Numbered from the stretch's first letter, positions 43,967 to 54,022 are shown. The stretch is DNA of 64,000 nt from Methylobacter sp. KS41 (GCA_002862125.1 PHSP01000003.1:124001-188000), one strand, 5' to 3'. Made by a program: numbers and translations. Notes: a model not told the origin generated them from the sequence alone.

Positions 43967-46900
43967 TTAAAGTTCGTCAGGTTCTGCAAAATAGCGATAC
44001 AGCGCCGGCAACAGCGTCAAGGTCAAAATAGTCGCCGTCAGCAAACCGCCTATAATGACCACGGCGAATGGTTTTGCCGTTTCCGAACCGACACTGGTCG
44101 AAAGCGCTGCGGGAAACAGTCCCAGCATTGCCATCAGCGCGGTCATCACTACCGGCCTGAGACGGCTGACGGAGCCATTGACAATGGCATTATGCAACGA
44201 CTGGCCTTCCCTGCGCAGTTTATTCAGCTGCGAAACCAGAATCACGCCGTTTTGTACGGCAATGCCGAATAGCGCGATAAAACCGACCGCTGCCGAAACA
44301 CTGAGATTAATCCCGGTTGCCAATAAAATAAGGATACCACCGATCATCGCAAAAGGCACGTTCATGAGAATCAGAAACGCATTCTTAATGGACATAAAGG
44401 CCCAGAACAACAATACAAAGATCAGTCCCAAACTGATTGGCACGATGAACGACAAGCGCTTCATCGCGCGTTGCTGATTTTCAAATTGTCCGCTCCAGAG
44501 TATGTGGTAACCGTCCGGCAGATCCACCTGGGCCGCCACTTTTCGTTGGGCTTCGGCGACAAAGCTGCCCTGATCGCGGTCTATCAGATTACATTTGATC
44601 GCAATTCTGCGCATGTTCTCTTCCCGGCTGATCTTGGATGCGCCCTGATTGATTCTAATCTCGGCCAGTTCAGACAGTGGAATGCGCTTGCCATCAGGCG
44701 TTTGCACCGTCAGGTTTTCCAGCCCCGAAACCGAGTTACGGGCGTTATCTTCATAACGGAGAGTAATATCGAAACGCCGGTCCCCTTCCAGAAACTGCGA
44801 AGCCGCCTTGCCGCCCATGCCGATTTCGATCACGCGTTCGACATCAGCGACATTGATGCCGTAACGTGACACTTTGGCGCGGTCGATATCAACCATTACC
44901 TGCGCCAAACCCGCCTGCTGTTCCGCGGCGACATCGGTAGCGCCCTGAATCGAGGCAATAATGTGAGTGACTTGATTGGCCTTTTCCTGCAGGATTTTCA
45001 GATCGCCGCCGAATATTTTGACGGCAATTTCACCCTTGACCCCGGAAATGGCTTCTTCAACGTTATCCTGAATCACCTGCGAAAAGTTAGTGAGATTTCC
45101 CGGAAAGATAGACAGCATTTTGTCCATCGCCTCCACCAGATCGTCCTTTTTCTTATAACGCCAGGTGTTTTTGGGTTTGAGATCGATCAACACCTCAAGA
45201 TTGTTGAAACCCTTGGGATCGGTGCCGTCTTCCGGCCGTCCCAGCTGGGTCAACACCATTTTGGCCTCGGTAAATGTTTCCAGTTTCTCCCGCACCTTGC
45301 GTTCGAAATCCTTGGCGGTAGCCAGCGATACCGGAGTAGGCAAGGTAATGGTCAGCCAGATATTGCCTTCATCCAGCTTAGGCATGAATTCGGTGCCGAT
45401 CATGCGCACCAGCACGAAACTCAACGCCAACGCGGCGATTGCCGAAATAAATACGGTGCGGGCATTCTTCAGCACCCATTCCAGAATTCGCCGGTAATGA
45501 TGTTCCATCTTGTGAACCATCGGATTATGAGTTTCGGCAATTTTCGGCCCCAATAGATAGGTCAGCATAGCCGGTACAAAAGTCAGGCTGAACAGCATTG
45601 ATGCCACCAGTGCGAAACTGAGCGTAAAAGCCATTGGCGAGAAAATTTTAGCTTCCACCCGCTGAAAAGTAAAAATCGGTAAAAAAGCGCAGATGATAAT
45701 GGCTTTTGAAAACAAAATCGGCCGTCCCATATCCGTCGCCGTATTCAGCAGGGTTTGCCGTAAATGGCGCAGGTCGGCATTGCGCTGCAAATCCAGGGTC
45801 ACTTGCACCATTACCGCCTCGACCAATACCACGGCGCTGTCGACGATGATGCCGAAGTCAATGGCGCCCAGAGAAATCAAGTTGGCGGAAATGCCGTTGA
45901 GGTCGACCAGAATAAACGCGAACAGCAACGATAACGGAATGATCAGCGTGATCAGAAAGGCCGCCATAAAACGCCGCAGAAACACCAGCAGGATGATCAT
46001 GATCAGCGTAGCGCCCTCGAACATGTTGTGCTCGACTGTACGGATGGTATGGTCAACCAATTGCGTGCGATCATAAATCGGGGTGATTTTGACGCCGGGC
46101 GGCAGGCCAAAATCGTTCAGGTCGTCAATTTTCTCTTTGACGCCGGCCAGCACTTTGACTGCATCTTGGCCTTTGATCAGCAGCACGATGCCTTCGACAA
46201 TATCGTCGCGCTTGTCCATGGCGACGATGCCGGTGCGCGGCTGCGGGCCTATGCTGATATCGGCGACATCCTTGATGCGCACCGGCACGCCCTCATTAGC
46301 GGTGATGACGATGTCGCCGATTTCCCCGGCGGACTTCAACAAGCCTATGCCTCTCACAACCAGGGCTTCGTCGCCATATTTTATATAGCCTCCGCCGGTG
46401 TTGTTATTATTGGCGGCAATGGCGTCGAACACCTGGTTGAGATCGAGGCCGTAGTTTTTCAGGCGATCAGGTTTGGCGGCAACTTTGTACTCTTTGACGC
46501 CGCCGCCGAAAGATACGACATCCGCGACGCCCTGAACCGTGCGGATTTTCGGTTCTATCACCCAGTCCTGCAAGGCGCGTTGTTCGATCAACGGCAAATG
46601 TTTTGCATCGATGACATAACGTAAAATTTCGCCGATGCCGGTTGACAATGGTCCGAGCTGAGGCTTGCTGTCGCTGGGTATGTCAGCATTTTGCAAACGC
46701 TCCAATACCTGTTGCCGGGAAAAATAATCCTCGGCGGTATCATCGAAAGTCAGGGTAACCACCGATAGACCGAATATGGAAACAGAACGCATGTTCATCA
46801 AATGCGGCAAGCCGTTCATCACCCGTTCTATCGGCAACGATATAAGCTTTTCCACTTCTTCCGGCGCCTGGCCGGGATATTGCGTTACCACCTGCACGAA

Positions 46901-47035
46901 GACGTTTTGCACGTCGGGAAAAGCCTGTACCGGCAATTCTTCAAAGGCGATAACGCCGGAAATGGCAATCGCCAGCGTGGCGCCGATGACCATCAGCCGC
47001 TGCTGCAGGCAAAACGCGATAATGTGCCCAATCAT
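43967..47035 (-). CDS. Heavy-metal efflux RND pump (CzcA family), second copy
   Basis: A 1022-residue HME-RND pump: FEELPVQAFPDVQNVFVQVV, then YPGQAPEEVEKLISLPIERV, TM4 motif GAIDFGIIVDSAVVLVEAV and second helix set FIALFGIAVQNGVILVSQLN. The D-F-G-x3-D form of the TM4 motif is of the CzcA-like divalent-cation kind, unlike the first copy, so the two pumps probably handle different metals. The VEA ending in place of VEN is unusual. Gene spacing is 10 bases after the adaptor gene. Confidence 0.92.
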   Translation of the reverse strand: MIGHIIAFCLQQRLMVIGATLAIAISGVIAFEELPVQAFPDVQNVFVQVVTQYPGQAPEEVEKLISLPIERVMNGLPHLMNMRSVSIFGLSVVTLTFDDTAEDYFSRQQVLERLQNADIPSDSKPQLGPLSTGIGEILRYVIDAKHLPLIEQRALQDWVIEPKIRTVQGVADVVSFGGGVKEYKVAAKPDRLKNYGLDLNQVFDAIAANNNNTGGGYIKYGDEALVVRGIGLLKSAGEIGDIVITANEGVPVRIKDVADISIGPQPRTGIVAMDKRDDIVEGIVLLIKGQDAVKVLAGVKEKIDDLNDFGLPPGVKITPIYDRTQLVDHTIRTVEHNMFEGATLIMIILLVFLRRFMAAFLITLIIPLSLLFAFILVDLNGISANLISLGAIDFGIIVDSAVVLVEAVMVQVTLDLQRNADLRHLRQTLLNTATDMGRPILFSKAIIICAFLPIFTFQRVEAKIFSPMAFTLSFALVASMLFSLTFVPAMLTYLLGPKIAETHNPMVHKMEHHYRRILEWVLKNARTVFISAIAALALSFVLVRMIGTEFMPKLDEGNIWLTITLPTPVSLATAKDFERKVREKLETFTEAKMVLTQLGRPEDGTDPKGFNNLEVLIDLKPKNTWRYKKKDDLVEAMDKMLSIFPGNLTNFSQVIQDNVEEAISGVKGEIAVKIFGGDLKILQEKANQVTHIIASIQGATDVAAEQQAGLAQVMVDIDRAKVSRYGINVADVERVIEIGMGGKAASQFLEGDRRFDITLRYEDNARNSVSGLENLTVQTPDGKRIPLSELAEIRINQGASKISREENMRRIAIKCNLIDRDQGSFVAEAQRKVAAQVDLPDGYHILWSGQFENQQRAMKRLSFIVPISLGLIFVLLFWAFMSIKNAFLILMNVPFAMIGGILILLATGINLSVSAAVGFIALFGIAVQNGVILVSQLNKLRREGQSLHNAIVNGSVSRLRPVVMTALMAMLGLFPAALSTSVGSETAKPFAVVIIGGLLTATILTLTLLPALYRYFAEPDEL

Positions 47036-47045
47036 ACCGGCATCC

Positions 47046-48203
47046 TCACTTTTTCTTGCCGTCGCTATCGGCTTCGACTTGTTCTTCGGCGCGCAGCGTC
47101 AGCGCGCCTTCAGTCACCAATTGCTCGCCGGGTTTCAGGCCTCCTGTGACAACTGCTTTATCTTTCAAGCGCAGCCCTATTTCAACCGGACGCTGCTGAT
47201 AATGATTGCCGTCAAGGGCGATGAACACGAAATCGGCATCGCCTTCGGTAAAAACCGCCGTCAGCGGAATCATGATAGCCAGATCGCCGGGATTGCTGTT
47301 CACGATGATCGTGGCATACATCCCAGGCAATAAACGGCTGTCCGCATTGGGCAGATCACAACGCACCTGTATGGTACGGGATTTTTCGTCCAGCACCTGG
47401 CCAATATACTGCACCGTGGCCGGGAATAGTTCGCCGGGATAGGCCGGCACCGAAACCGATAATTTTTGTCCCAGTCTTATTTTGCCGATGTTAACCTCGA
47501 AAACTTCCATCAGCAGCGTCAGTTTTTTAATATTGGAAACCACAAACAAAGGCGTATTGTAATCGGGCCGCACTTCCATGCCCGGATTAACGTTGCGCTC
47601 GACCACCACGCCCGGAACTGGCGAGCGCAGCGCGAAACGGCCGTCGCTTTTGCCAGGGCTTATGTGCAAGTTTTTCAATCGATCCTGGGCGCGCTGCACA
47701 TCGCTACGAGTTAAATTAAAATCGTCTTGCGCCCGCTCCAGATCCTTTTGAGAGGTGACTTTTCCGGCATAAAGCTCTCGCTGGCGATTAAGGCTCTTGT
47801 CGGCCAGCGTTAAATCCGCTCGCGCCTTGGCATAATCCGCCTCGGCAGCGGCGACATCGGGACTGTCCAGTTCCAGCAATATCGAGCCGGTTTGAACCTG
47901 GGCGCCGAGCGCAAGCGGAATAGCAATAACACGGCCGGCGACTGGAGAACTGATCCGGGAGGTTACGCTTTCGTTATAGCTGATTTTGCCTACGAGAGGC
48001 TCCAGCAACGGATGCTGAGTCAAGCTTAGGCTGGCGGTTTTGACGTAGGCTTTTTTGGGCGAATCAGGCGACAGATATACTTCTCCCGGCATAATTGGCG
48101 GTTGCGGCTCCGGCTTGGTTTTTTCAGACGAATCGGAACAAGCCGTTATCATTGCCATAACCAGCAGCCCGCATAAAAAGTGTTTTTTTCTTTGATGATG
48201 CAT
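47046..48203 (-). CDS. RND efflux membrane fusion lipoprotein (CzcB family), second copy
   Basis: A 385-residue adaptor. It has a lipoprotein-type signal (LCGLLVMAMITACSDSSEK, Cys near residue 22). The lipoyl-like motif ISSPVAGRVIAIPLALGAQV precedes a hairpin of helices (residues about 115-175), and LRSPVPGVVVERNVNPGME follows. The C-terminal part has VVTGGLKPGEQLVTEGALTL, the usual end. It differs clearly from the first-copy adaptor. Confidence 0.9.
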   Translation of the reverse strand: MHHQRKKHFLCGLLVMAMITACSDSSEKTKPEPQPPIMPGEVYLSPDSPKKAYVKTASLSLTQHPLLEPLVGKISYNESVTSRISSPVAGRVIAIPLALGAQVQTGSILLELDSPDVAAAEADYAKARADLTLADKSLNRQRELYAGKVTSQKDLERAQDDFNLTRSDVQRAQDRLKNLHISPGKSDGRFALRSPVPGVVVERNVNPGMEVRPDYNTPLFVVSNIKKLTLLMEVFEVNIGKIRLGQKLSVSVPAYPGELFPATVQYIGQVLDEKSRTIQVRCDLPNADSRLLPGMYATIIVNSNPGDLAIMIPLTAVFTEGDADFVFIALDGNHYQQRPVEIGLRLKDKAVVTGGLKPGEQLVTEGALTLRAEEQVEADSDGKKK

Positions 48204-48270
48204 TGGTTTATTCTTTCATTATCTGCACAGGCTAATTCTTCGGTTAGGACGGACAGAGCCGGATAACCAA

Positions 48271-49617
48271 TTATAGTTTTGTATCATCATGGTTATGCGA
48301 GGCGGGCGCTTTACCGGCATCAACTTCCACGCCCAGTGATTTTTCCAGGTCGTAATAAGCATTGGCGCGGTTAATTTCCGCCGCGTAATAATCGCGCATC
48401 ACGCTCTTGTAACTGCGCTGGGCTTCGATAAAGTCCAACACGCTGGTCGCGCCCTTGCTGTAAGCCAGCTCGGAACTGTCTCTTACCGTGCGGGCATCAT
48501 CGAGCAGGCCGTCCCTGAAACGCTGCACTATTTTGTCGGCGCTGTTCCAGGCCGCCAAGGCGCTAATAACATCATTACGGATGCCGAGTTCAGTCTGCTC
48601 CGCCGTCAAACGGCTCTGGTTTAAATTGACCGCGGCTTTATCGGCTTCGCCCTTATATTGATAAAACAATGGCAGCGGCACGCTGAAGCCGACGAAGCCG
48701 GAATTAAGCGCATTGTTACTGGGATCGCGCGCGTAGCCGGCATTGACGGTGACATCGGGATATTTGAGCCTCCGGGCGAGCTCCAATTCCTTGTCTGCTT
48801 GATCGGCGCGAAGTTTGTCGGCCAGTAAATCCGGGCGTTGCTGCAAGGCCTTGTTGATCAATGCCTCTTTCGGCAGGCTTTGACCGATGTCTTTGACTTC
48901 AGGCCACTGTTCTTTGGCTTCGAATTGCAGGCTCCTGTCCGGCCAGCGTAAAATTACAGCCAAACCGGCTTGCGCCTGTTCTACCGCGGTCAACGCATTG
49001 TCCAGATCTGATTGCGCGCGCAGCGCTTCCATTTTGACCCGCAGGAATTCAGATTCAGAAATATCACCGCTTTTTAATCGCAGGCTGTTGGCTTTGGTAA
49101 TAACCTGATAATGATCGACAATTTCCTGAGCCAGCCAGCGATTTTTTTGCATCAGCAGCAACTGATAGTAGGCATCCCTGACCATGTTGGAAAAAATACG
49201 TACCGCATCGCGAAAATCGCTTTCCGCCGCCTGCGTGGCGAAACCGCTGCTTTGTATGCGCAAGCCGCGCTTGCCGGCAACTTCAATCAACTGGCTGAAG
49301 GAATAATACTCCGCAGCGCCACAGGAAACGTTTGAATCGTGGTTACAACCGATCGCACCGGACCCTCTGTTGGGCTTGGTACTAAGTTCAAGGAGCTGAA
49401 TACTTAGTGTTGGATTGGGGATTGCCGCTGCAATCACTGCGTCGGCGAAAGACTGGTCAATATTGTATTGAGCGGCAATCAGATCCAGATTACGCTGATA
49501 AAAAATCGACAGCACTTCATCAATAGAGAGCGCCTGATTTTGTCCATAAACGTCGAAGGCAATAAGAAAACTTAACAACAATACAGTTGCCGTTGATTTC
49601 AAGAAATTATTTTTCAT
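48271..49617 (-). CDS. RND efflux outer-membrane channel (CzcC family), second copy
   Basis: A 448-residue TolC-type channel. The signal peptide is ATVLLLSFLIAFDVYGQ. The two helical outer-membrane efflux repeats contain FYQRNLDLIAAQYNIDQSF, SRDAVRIF-like coiled parts, LRLKSGDISESEFLRVKME and AYSKGATSVLDFIEAQRSY. The end is acidic with His (APASHNHDDTKL). First gene of the second operon: channel, adaptor, pump, PII-like. Confidence 0.9.
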   Translation of the reverse strand: MKNNFLKSTATVLLLSFLIAFDVYGQNQALSIDEVLSIFYQRNLDLIAAQYNIDQSFADAVIAAAIPNPTLSIQLLELSTKPNRGSGAIGCNHDSNVSCGAAEYYSFSQLIEVAGKRGLRIQSSGFATQAAESDFRDAVRIFSNMVRDAYYQLLLMQKNRWLAQEIVDHYQVITKANSLRLKSGDISESEFLRVKMEALRAQSDLDNALTAVEQAQAGLAVILRWPDRSLQFEAKEQWPEVKDIGQSLPKEALINKALQQRPDLLADKLRADQADKELELARRLKYPDVTVNAGYARDPSNNALNSGFVGFSVPLPLFYQYKGEADKAAVNLNQSRLTAEQTELGIRNDVISALAAWNSADKIVQRFRDGLLDDARTVRDSSELAYSKGATSVLDFIEAQRSYKSVMRDYYAAEINRANAYYDLEKSLGVEVDAGKAPASHNHDDTKL

Positions 49618-50245
49618 GAATTTTGATTATAAGGGAAACATCCAGTCATTATTTAGCCGGCCCGGTATACTTTTTTAATTGACTCTCATCGTTGTTAAAT
49701 ACCACCCGGTCAATAACTGCACAATCCCAATACATAACTCAATCAACCTATCAAAATTCAATGTTGGACGGACTCAGAAACATTCATGAGGGCGGCCCGG
49801 GCGGAAAGTAAAGTACCGTTCCGCCACTGCCTTATATTCAGCTTTCTCATGGCAGTTAATCTGTAATAACCTGAGGGGGCATCCAAACATTCCGGTTAAT
49901 TCACGCCTGTTAAAAAATATGAAACTCTTTAATGCGGTAGGTAGCTCTTGAATTATTGAAATAAAGCGCTTCAATATTGCAATCGCATCAGGTCTTGCCA
50001 AACCATGCCGGAAGCACAACTTTTCCTGCATCAAACGGAAGAAAGTTATGCGATAAAGATTTCAATATCGCTATTGCACATATAAATAGAGATGCTTTTA
50101 TGGCGCAACAGTTTTTTGCGGTTTCAAGAGCAAGGAACAGTTGCTCAATTTTAACACGCACCCATTTAAACACCGTAATTTTTCGCGCTGCTTAAACTGT
50201 TTCAAAATCCTGATCGAGTTGGAAAGCGCACTATTTTCCGCTGGA
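49618..50245. other. Intergenic region with one REP-like palindrome
   Basis: About 630 bases between the second efflux operon start and the glycosyltransferase end. Only the palindrome at 49800-49825 was seen. Short open frames on both strands lack ribosome-binding sites and family features. Confidence 0.5.
49800..49825. repeat. REP-like palindrome GGCGGAA/TTCCGCC
   Basis: Seven-base arms around AGTAAAGTACCG. Fifth member of this palindrome type in the window. Confidence 0.55.
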
Positions 50246-51832
50246 CTAACCCTTAAGCACAGTGAGCCTGCAAACGCCAGCTCCCGGCACGGGTGAGGCA
50301 ATCGCCCACATATAATGCATTTCTTTTCCCACCGGCGGACGTCCCCATGCAAGTGAAAATTCTCCTTTTGCAGAAGCTTGACTGAATAACAGGGAATAAG
50401 GGTTGGGAACCGTTTCCGGTTTAACAGTTATGATAAAAGCGCCGCAAGCCGCCACGTCACTTGCGTTCACCCAGGGAGCTTCTTGATCGTTATTGTCAAT
50501 GAACAATGCGGGTTCCGGGCGCGCATGAAGCAGGACATTGCCGCCGGTCCAAGTATCCGAGATCACGATAGCTAATGGCGTCTTTTGTCGTTCATGCCAG
50601 ATTTCAGCCACTTTGTCAGACAGCTCTTGACCAGGGTAGAGCAGCGTCGCCTTGCGGCCGGTAACGGAGGGGTAGATCACTGCTCCCAGAAAGAAGAAAA
50701 TCAAAATAGCGGCCTGAGTCATCCATGCCAGCCTGCTGGCTTGTTTTAAAAGTTGCGTCTGATCGAAGCGATCAAAAAAACATTTTGTTATCAAAATCCC
50801 GGCAGGGAGGAAAAAGGCGCTGACCCAGTTGCTGTTCAACAGGCTTCCTTTCATCAGCGGAGTCATCAGGGCCAGGATCAGCGGGGTTAACAGTACAGTC
50901 AGCAAGAAGCGGCGGTCATAGTCCGCCCCATTCGGTTCGAATGAATGGGGCGCGGTAACCTTGATGACGCCTTTCTTGCTCAAATACCAAATCCACAGCA
51001 GCAGCGGGAGCAGAAAACTCAAGCGGATCAGCTGATTGGCAAAAAAACGCGCGAAAATGCTTACTCTGCTTCCTGATAGCGCCAGTTCATTATTAAGGTA
51101 GGAAAACGGCAGCCAGTTATGCTCAAACAGCCAGACTATATGAGGAGAAAATACCAGCATAAACACAATACTGCTGACCAGCAAACCTCTGATAATGCGA
51201 GTGTCGGTCCATAGCCGTTGCCAGACCATATATACAAAGAAGCTGGCCATTACCAATGCCGCGCTGTATTTTGTAAGCATCGCAAATCCGCAGACAAGGC
51301 CCAGCCACAACCAATTTGAGAGCCGCTTGGGATAGCGGAGCGCGCAGTAAAAGTAATACAACGCCGCGGCTGTGAACGGTAAGGACGCGGAATTGTGGTT
51401 AAACGGAAACGCCCTGAAGTTATGGTAGGCAATTAACGAGGTAATCAGTACCGAGACAATCGCCAGCTTTCGAGGCAGCATTTGTTTTGCGAGCAGCCAG
51501 ACATAAATGAGCGCCACCACATCACAACCCTGCGCCGCAAATGTAATAAGGCCTATCGAGGGACCGCCGAACAGGGAATTCAAGGCATGCAATAATGCGG
51601 ATGGCAGCGGCGGGTGCTTATAGTAACCCCATTGCCAGCTTTGCGACCACACCACTTGTTCAATGCTATCGAGTTCCGATGATAGGGGCAGGAAAGCGGC
51701 GAGCAGAGTCCAGGAAATTAAATAAACAGCCAAAAAAGCGAATAAGCCGAGCTCATCTTTATTCATAGCCGTGAAAGAGAACTTATCCCTGATTAAGCTA
51801 ATCGGATCGTCCATGCAGTTAATATTTTTCAA
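50246..51832 (-). CDS. Glycosyltransferase family 39 (ArnT/PMT-like) membrane protein
   Basis: A 528-residue GT-C glycosyltransferase with about 11-12 hydrophobic helices. The first periplasmic loop has the acidic GT-C motif and sequence LPLSSELDSIEQVVWSQSWQ, WGYYKHPPLPSALLHAL, and NHNSASLPFTAAALYYFYCA. The soluble C-terminal part is about 150 residues. Such proteins move a sugar from a polyprenyl phosphate carrier to lipid A or other acceptors. A start at the internal MNKDELGLF (23 codons later) is also possible. No partner gene adjoins. Confidence 0.85.
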   Translation of the reverse strand: MKNINCMDDPISLIRDKFSFTAMNKDELGLFAFLAVYLISWTLLAAFLPLSSELDSIEQVVWSQSWQWGYYKHPPLPSALLHALNSLFGGPSIGLITFAAQGCDVVALIYVWLLAKQMLPRKLAIVSVLITSLIAYHNFRAFPFNHNSASLPFTAAALYYFYCALRYPKRLSNWLWLGLVCGFAMLTKYSAALVMASFFVYMVWQRLWTDTRIIRGLLVSSIVFMLVFSPHIVWLFEHNWLPFSYLNNELALSGSRVSIFARFFANQLIRLSFLLPLLLWIWYLSKKGVIKVTAPHSFEPNGADYDRRFLLTVLLTPLILALMTPLMKGSLLNSNWVSAFFLPAGILITKCFFDRFDQTQLLKQASRLAWMTQAAILIFFFLGAVIYPSVTGRKATLLYPGQELSDKVAEIWHERQKTPLAIVISDTWTGGNVLLHARPEPALFIDNNDQEAPWVNASDVAACGAFIITVKPETVPNPYSLLFSQASAKGEFSLAWGRPPVGKEMHYMWAIASPVPGAGVCRLTVLKG

Positions 51833-52133
51833 ATTGTTGAGTCAGGTTATATTTAGTTAAACGCTTCTTTACTGAAGTTTCCCGGTTTTTAAAGAAGGCC
51901 AATCATCCCGTCTATGCGGGATAGCGATTTAATGCAAGGTATGCATAATTTATGGCAAACACCGCTTTAATTCGTTTTCATACAGTTATCACAAGCGCCA
52001 AACCGGAATCTTCAGTTCTTAGTAAAAAGCGCCATAAGGAACTTAAAAAAGCTTTTTCATAAAATTGGCGAAAGTAAGTCTTTAAAATTTATAAACACTA
52101 GTTTTTCAAAAAAATGAATCAGTAGAGGCTGCC

Positions 52134-52266
52134 TTAAATGTGAATTAAGAGCTCAGTTTTAAAGCATGAAATCAAAGGATTATGTTAATCTGATTACTCT
52201 CACCCAAGCCTCTCCCTCTGGCATATTTTCAGCACGATAGATGTTCAGCTCTTAATTCGCATTTAA
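52134..52266 (+). mobile_element. MITE-like element, copy 1 (TTAAATGYGAATTAAGAGCT ends)
   Basis: 133 bases bounded by inverted repeats of about 20 bases: TTAAATGTGAATTAAGAGCT at the left and the complement of TTAAATGCGAATTAAGAGCT at the right, one mismatch. Inside is ATGAAATCAAAGGATTATGT and a C/T-rich CTCACCCAAGCCTCTCCCTC. The same structure recurs at 62303. No coding capacity. Confidence 0.75.
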
Positions 52267-52398
52267 ATTAACCTCTTCATAAGGTCTAGGAGAATAAAGC
52301 TATTTCCGTGCCACAAGTTATTAACCTACAAATCACGAGTAATATCAACCCCAACTGCTAAACCTGCAGGGCTTAAAACAAATGAGAAAGGTGTTATA

Positions 52399-52435
52399 GG
52401 TTGAAATAAACCTTTTGTTAAGGTTTATTTCAACC
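52399..52435 (-). terminator. Perfect 16-base hairpin after the porin gene
   Basis: GGTTGAAATAAACCTT (52399-52414) and its exact complement (52420-52435) around a five-base loop, 61 bases past the porin stop. It is a very stable stem but no clear U tract, so it may protect or end the porin mRNA. Confidence 0.7.
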
Positions 52436-52495
52436 ACTGATTCTTCAACCAGACAGAACTGAAAAAATCCCGGAGGGTGTCAATAATTCCGTGCT

Positions 52496-54022
52496 TTAAA
52501 ATTCAAAATGCACTCTGGCCCCGTAAATATTCACGGGGCCGCGATCCGCATTGTACGCGGGATTGTTTATATGTTGATAATCAAAAGTTAACCAGGACGA
52601 TTTAACGACATGCCACTGGTAGAAAATATCGACAACCTTCTCGGGTTTGTAGTTGATCCTGCCGTCCCCGATAAACCCGTCAACTCCACCCATGTTTAGA
52701 TAAGCAACATGAGATTTTGAAATCCAGCTCTGCGCATAGCCAAGGCCTATCGTGTCTTTTTCCCGCCCCCAACGGAAGCCCTTCATTAACGCGCCAAAAG
52801 ATAACGATCTATCCGAGGATGTATAAGAGTAGACTTCAGTTTTGCCATCTGAATACATGCCCCTGAAAAACAGGCCGACATCTTCGGTAACTTTCTGCTC
52901 CATATTTATACCGATGCCCATTTTGATATTCGGTTTTCTGACCCAGCATAGATCGGGCGCCGATGAGTTATCAGAGCCATAATTAAAGCCCGTGCAGGTC
53001 GTCGCATTCCTTGCCGGATCGGTCTGGTATGCCGTAATAGCATCACTGAAGCTCCCCATGTTTTCACGGTTTCGATAAGCCAGCAGTTTTATCGCCCCCG
53101 GTTGTCCCTTGATAACATGTTTATGCTCTAATTCGGCCTGATCACCATAATACTTGAGCATGTAAAAATTTAGTTGTAACTGATTGGGATTCTTTGGGCC
53201 GGCAACTCGGGCGAATCGAAATGCCCAGTCATCAAAATAAAATTCGCCAACCAATCCCGTTGTGTAGCCTCGCGCATCGGCGGCAAAGTCATATGCGGCA
53301 TTGGCCAGAAAGGCCATATTAAAAAACTGGCGGCGAAGATCGCCTGCATAGGCATTTTTATCAAAAAAATCGAGAATGCTGAAAGTACCCGCTGTAAAAA
53401 CAAAGCGGCGGCTATCGACAGTCCCTGCTAATTGCAAGGGTCCGGAACTAACTTCGCTCGGTTTTCCACCGAATGATATTGTTTGTTTGTAATAGGCTCT
53501 CGACAAATACCAGGTGGCGCTTGCCGTGCCATTTTTTTGAAGTTCAAAGTTTTGAATGCTTCCGCCTAGTCCTTTTAGCCCCGAAAGAGGACGCTCGGAA
53601 ATCATTTCCGGGGCAACATAAAATTCCGCGCCAGTCCATGCCTTAAGTCCAAGATACGAAGTAAATGTTGCCGTAAAACCTCGTTCCGCGTTGGGCAATA
53701 ATGAATTGGGCGTTCCGTTTAAATTGGTATAGGCCGCAGGGAATGCTTGTTTAAAGCTCGAAATATAAGTCCCCTGTGAATACGCATTCCATCGCTCATC
53801 TTTCAGATTATGCAGACCATGCTTGGCCAATGTCCCCATCAGTGAAAATTCGTTATCATCATTTAAATCCGGGAAATTCTCGGCCTGCGCTGTCGTAGCC
53901 AGGAATACAGCGCTCAACAGCAAGATTATTGAAATCTTTATCCAGCTTAAACAGTCTGACCACTTTTGATTTAATTCACATTCGCCATGGAAGAACAACT
54001 TGACGGGTACTGGGCATTTCAT
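52496..54022 (-). CDS. Carbohydrate-selective porin, OprB family
   Basis: A 508-residue outer-membrane porin. An unusually long N-terminal part (about 28 residues, including a Cys pair) precedes the hydrophobic signal core SIILLLSAVFLATTAQAEN. The mature protein starts FPDLNDDNEFSLMGTLAKHG and has OprB-like stretches (YSQGTYISSFKQAFPAAYTN, GAEFYVAPEMI, SRAYYKQTISFG, FDFFDKNAYAGD-like LDFFDKNAYAGDLRRQF). It ends with NIYGARVHFEF, with the terminal Phe of a beta-barrel. It probably passes sugars; the substrate is unknown. Confidence 0.85.
   Translation of the reverse strand: MKCPVPVKLFFHGECELNQKWSDCLSWIKISIILLLSAVFLATTAQAENFPDLNDDNEFSLMGTLAKHGLHNLKDERWNAYSQGTYISSFKQAFPAAYTNLNGTPNSLLPNAERGFTATFTSYLGLKAWTGAEFYVAPEMISERPLSGLKGLGGSIQNFELQKNGTASATWYLSRAYYKQTISFGGKPSEVSSGPLQLAGTVDSRRFVFTAGTFSILDFFDKNAYAGDLRRQFFNMAFLANAAYDFAADARGYTTGLVGEFYFDDWAFRFARVAGPKNPNQLQLNFYMLKYYGDQAELEHKHVIKGQPGAIKLLAYRNRENMGSFSDAITAYQTDPARNATTCTGFNYGSDNSSAPDLCWVRKPNIKMGIGINMEQKVTEDVGLFFRGMYSDGKTEVYSYTSSDRSLSFGALMKGFRWGREKDTIGLGYAQSWISKSHVAYLNMGGVDGFIGDGRINYKPEKVVDIFYQWHVVKSSWLTFDYQHINNPAYNADRGPVNIYGARVHFEF

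Larger units (their letters stand above)
51833..52495. other. Intergenic region with repeat element and long hairpin
   Basis: About 660 bases without a gene. Contains a full TTAAAT inverted-repeat element (52134-52266) and a perfect 16-base hairpin (52399-52435). The rest, AT-rich, shows nothing I can name. Confidence 0.6.

Noticed and set aside
44471-46624. Several long open frames on the plus strand inside the second RND pump gene
   Set aside because: All are antisense to a clear 1022-residue CzcA-type gene and have no family features.
49774-50034. 86-codon open frame on the minus strand
   Set aside because: It covers a REP palindrome, has no ribosome-binding site, and shows no recognisable family.
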